Positions 5,030 to 5,409 of a stretch of DNA of 5,409 nt are shown piece after piece. Position 1 is the stretch's first letter. Every line of letters begins with the position of its first letter. Location of the stretch: NCBI GenBank assembly GCA_035353395.1, contig DAOPZL010000102.1:1-5409 (forward strand), given 5' to 3'. A model generated the notes under the pieces. It was given only the letters and a program-made list of their open reading frames with translations. It was not told where the DNA came from and searched no databases. Both the position numbers and the translations under genes were made by a program. The DNA comes from UBA1801 sp035353395. GTDB lineage: Bacteria > Acidobacteriota > Holophagae > Holophagales > Holophagaceae.

Positions 5030-5409
5030 ATGAAGCGGGTCCGGTCCGCGCTGCTGCTCCTCGGGGTGTCCCTCCTCCGCGGGCAGGGCGCGCCCCGGAT
5101 CGTCACCATCGCCGCGATGGGCGACACGATGGTGGGCTCGCTCTATCCGTCCAGGGAAGCCATGCCGCCGGAGGACGGCCGGCGGGTCTTCGAACGCGTC
5201 GGGCAGTTCTGGCGCGGAGCTGACATCGTCACGGGCAACTTCGAGGGGGCCGTCTGCTCGGATGTCGGGCTGGTCCGCGCCCCAGGCGCGAACGCCTACC
5301 GGTTCCTCGTCCCCTCGCAAAGCCTGTCGATCTACAAGAAGGCCGGCTTCAACCTCCTGAACATCGCCAACAACCATGCCCTGGATGCCGGGCTGGTCGG
5401 GCGGGAGGC
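5030..5409 (+). CDS. CapA-family protein (poly-gamma-glutamate capsule type), 3' end missing
   Basis: Partial gene: 126 residues are readable before the window ends, with no stop. Residues 1-20 look like a signal peptide or membrane anchor (MKRVRS, then a Leu-rich run, then GQG-AP). The domain starts at ~23 and shows the landmarks of the CapA/PgsA family (Pfam PGA_cap), which has a metallophosphatase-like fold: GD with D32 in AAMGDTMVGS, GNFEG with N70 and E72, and ANNHALD with N114, N115, H116 and D119. In Bacillus, CapA/PgsA works with CapB and CapC in making or exporting poly-gamma-glutamate, but many bacteria have CapA-like proteins of unknown function without them. The ATG at 5030 follows GGGGGA (5019-5024), a moderate ribosome site 5 nt upstream. 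It starts 22 nt after the NlpC/P60 stop, so the two are almost certainly co-transcribed. The full family length is usually over 300 residues, so most of the gene lies outside. Confidence 0.88.
   Translation, partial: MKRVRSALLLLGVSLLRGQGAPRIVTIAAMGDTMVGSLYPSREAMPPEDGRRVFERVGQFWRGADIVTGNFEGAVCSDVGLVRAPGANAYRFLVPSQSLSIYKKAGFNLLNIANNHALDAGLVGRE

Noticed and set aside
3703..5127. Long minus-strand open frame running through the assembly gap.
   Set aside because: It is open partly because Ns cannot contain stops, and the plus strand holds M23, NlpC/P60 and CapA genes with intact motifs.

Overview
The window is GC-rich bacterial chromosomal DNA: genes are tightly packed, codon third positions are nearly all G or C, and GTG and TTG starts are used. 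It holds seven protein genes in three blocks, one of them interrupted by a 100-N assembly gap and one cut by the right edge. No RNA gene, CRISPR array, insertion sequence or integrase was seen. The lineage cannot be fixed from the sequence alone. The gene style would suit a high-GC Gram-negative such as an acidobacterium of the Holophaga/Geothrix group, but that is only a guess.

Left block (minus strand, 17-2361). A cytoplasmic M16-family zinc peptidase is followed by rlmN, the radical-SAM methyltransferase of 23S rRNA A2503 and some tRNAs. The rlmN GTG start overlaps the peptidase TGA stop (GTGA), so the two are probably co-transcribed and translationally coupled. The peptidase start is fixed by an in-frame stop just upstream. 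It has no well-placed ribosome site, but a TAGAAT hexamer lies 6 nt before the ATG, which suggests a leaderless message.

Middle block (plus strand, 2466-3619). A HAD-superfamily phosphatase of the phosphoglycolate-phosphatase type is joined by an ATGA overlap to moaC, which makes cyclic pyranopterin monophosphate in molybdenum cofactor synthesis. The 104 bp between this block and the divergent peptidase hold several inverted repeats, one of them covering the phosphatase ribosome site.

Right block (plus strand, 3639 to the end). A good sigma70-type promoter (TTGACA, 17 nt, TAGCAT) precedes three genes for apparently exported proteins: an M23 (LytM-type) peptidase, an NlpC/P60 cysteine peptidase and a CapA-family protein. 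The first two families cut peptidoglycan. CapA-family proteins belong to the metallophosphatase fold and include the poly-gamma-glutamate capsule factors CapA/PgsA. Together they look like a cell-envelope operon that continues beyond the window. The M23 gene contains the gap, and its two halves are in different frames as written, which is expected if the 100 Ns stand for a gap of unknown size.

Most of the window is ordinary housekeeping. The parts most worth a second look are the envelope trio, the gap with its restriction-site-rich left flank, and the start signals of the peptidase and the phosphatase.
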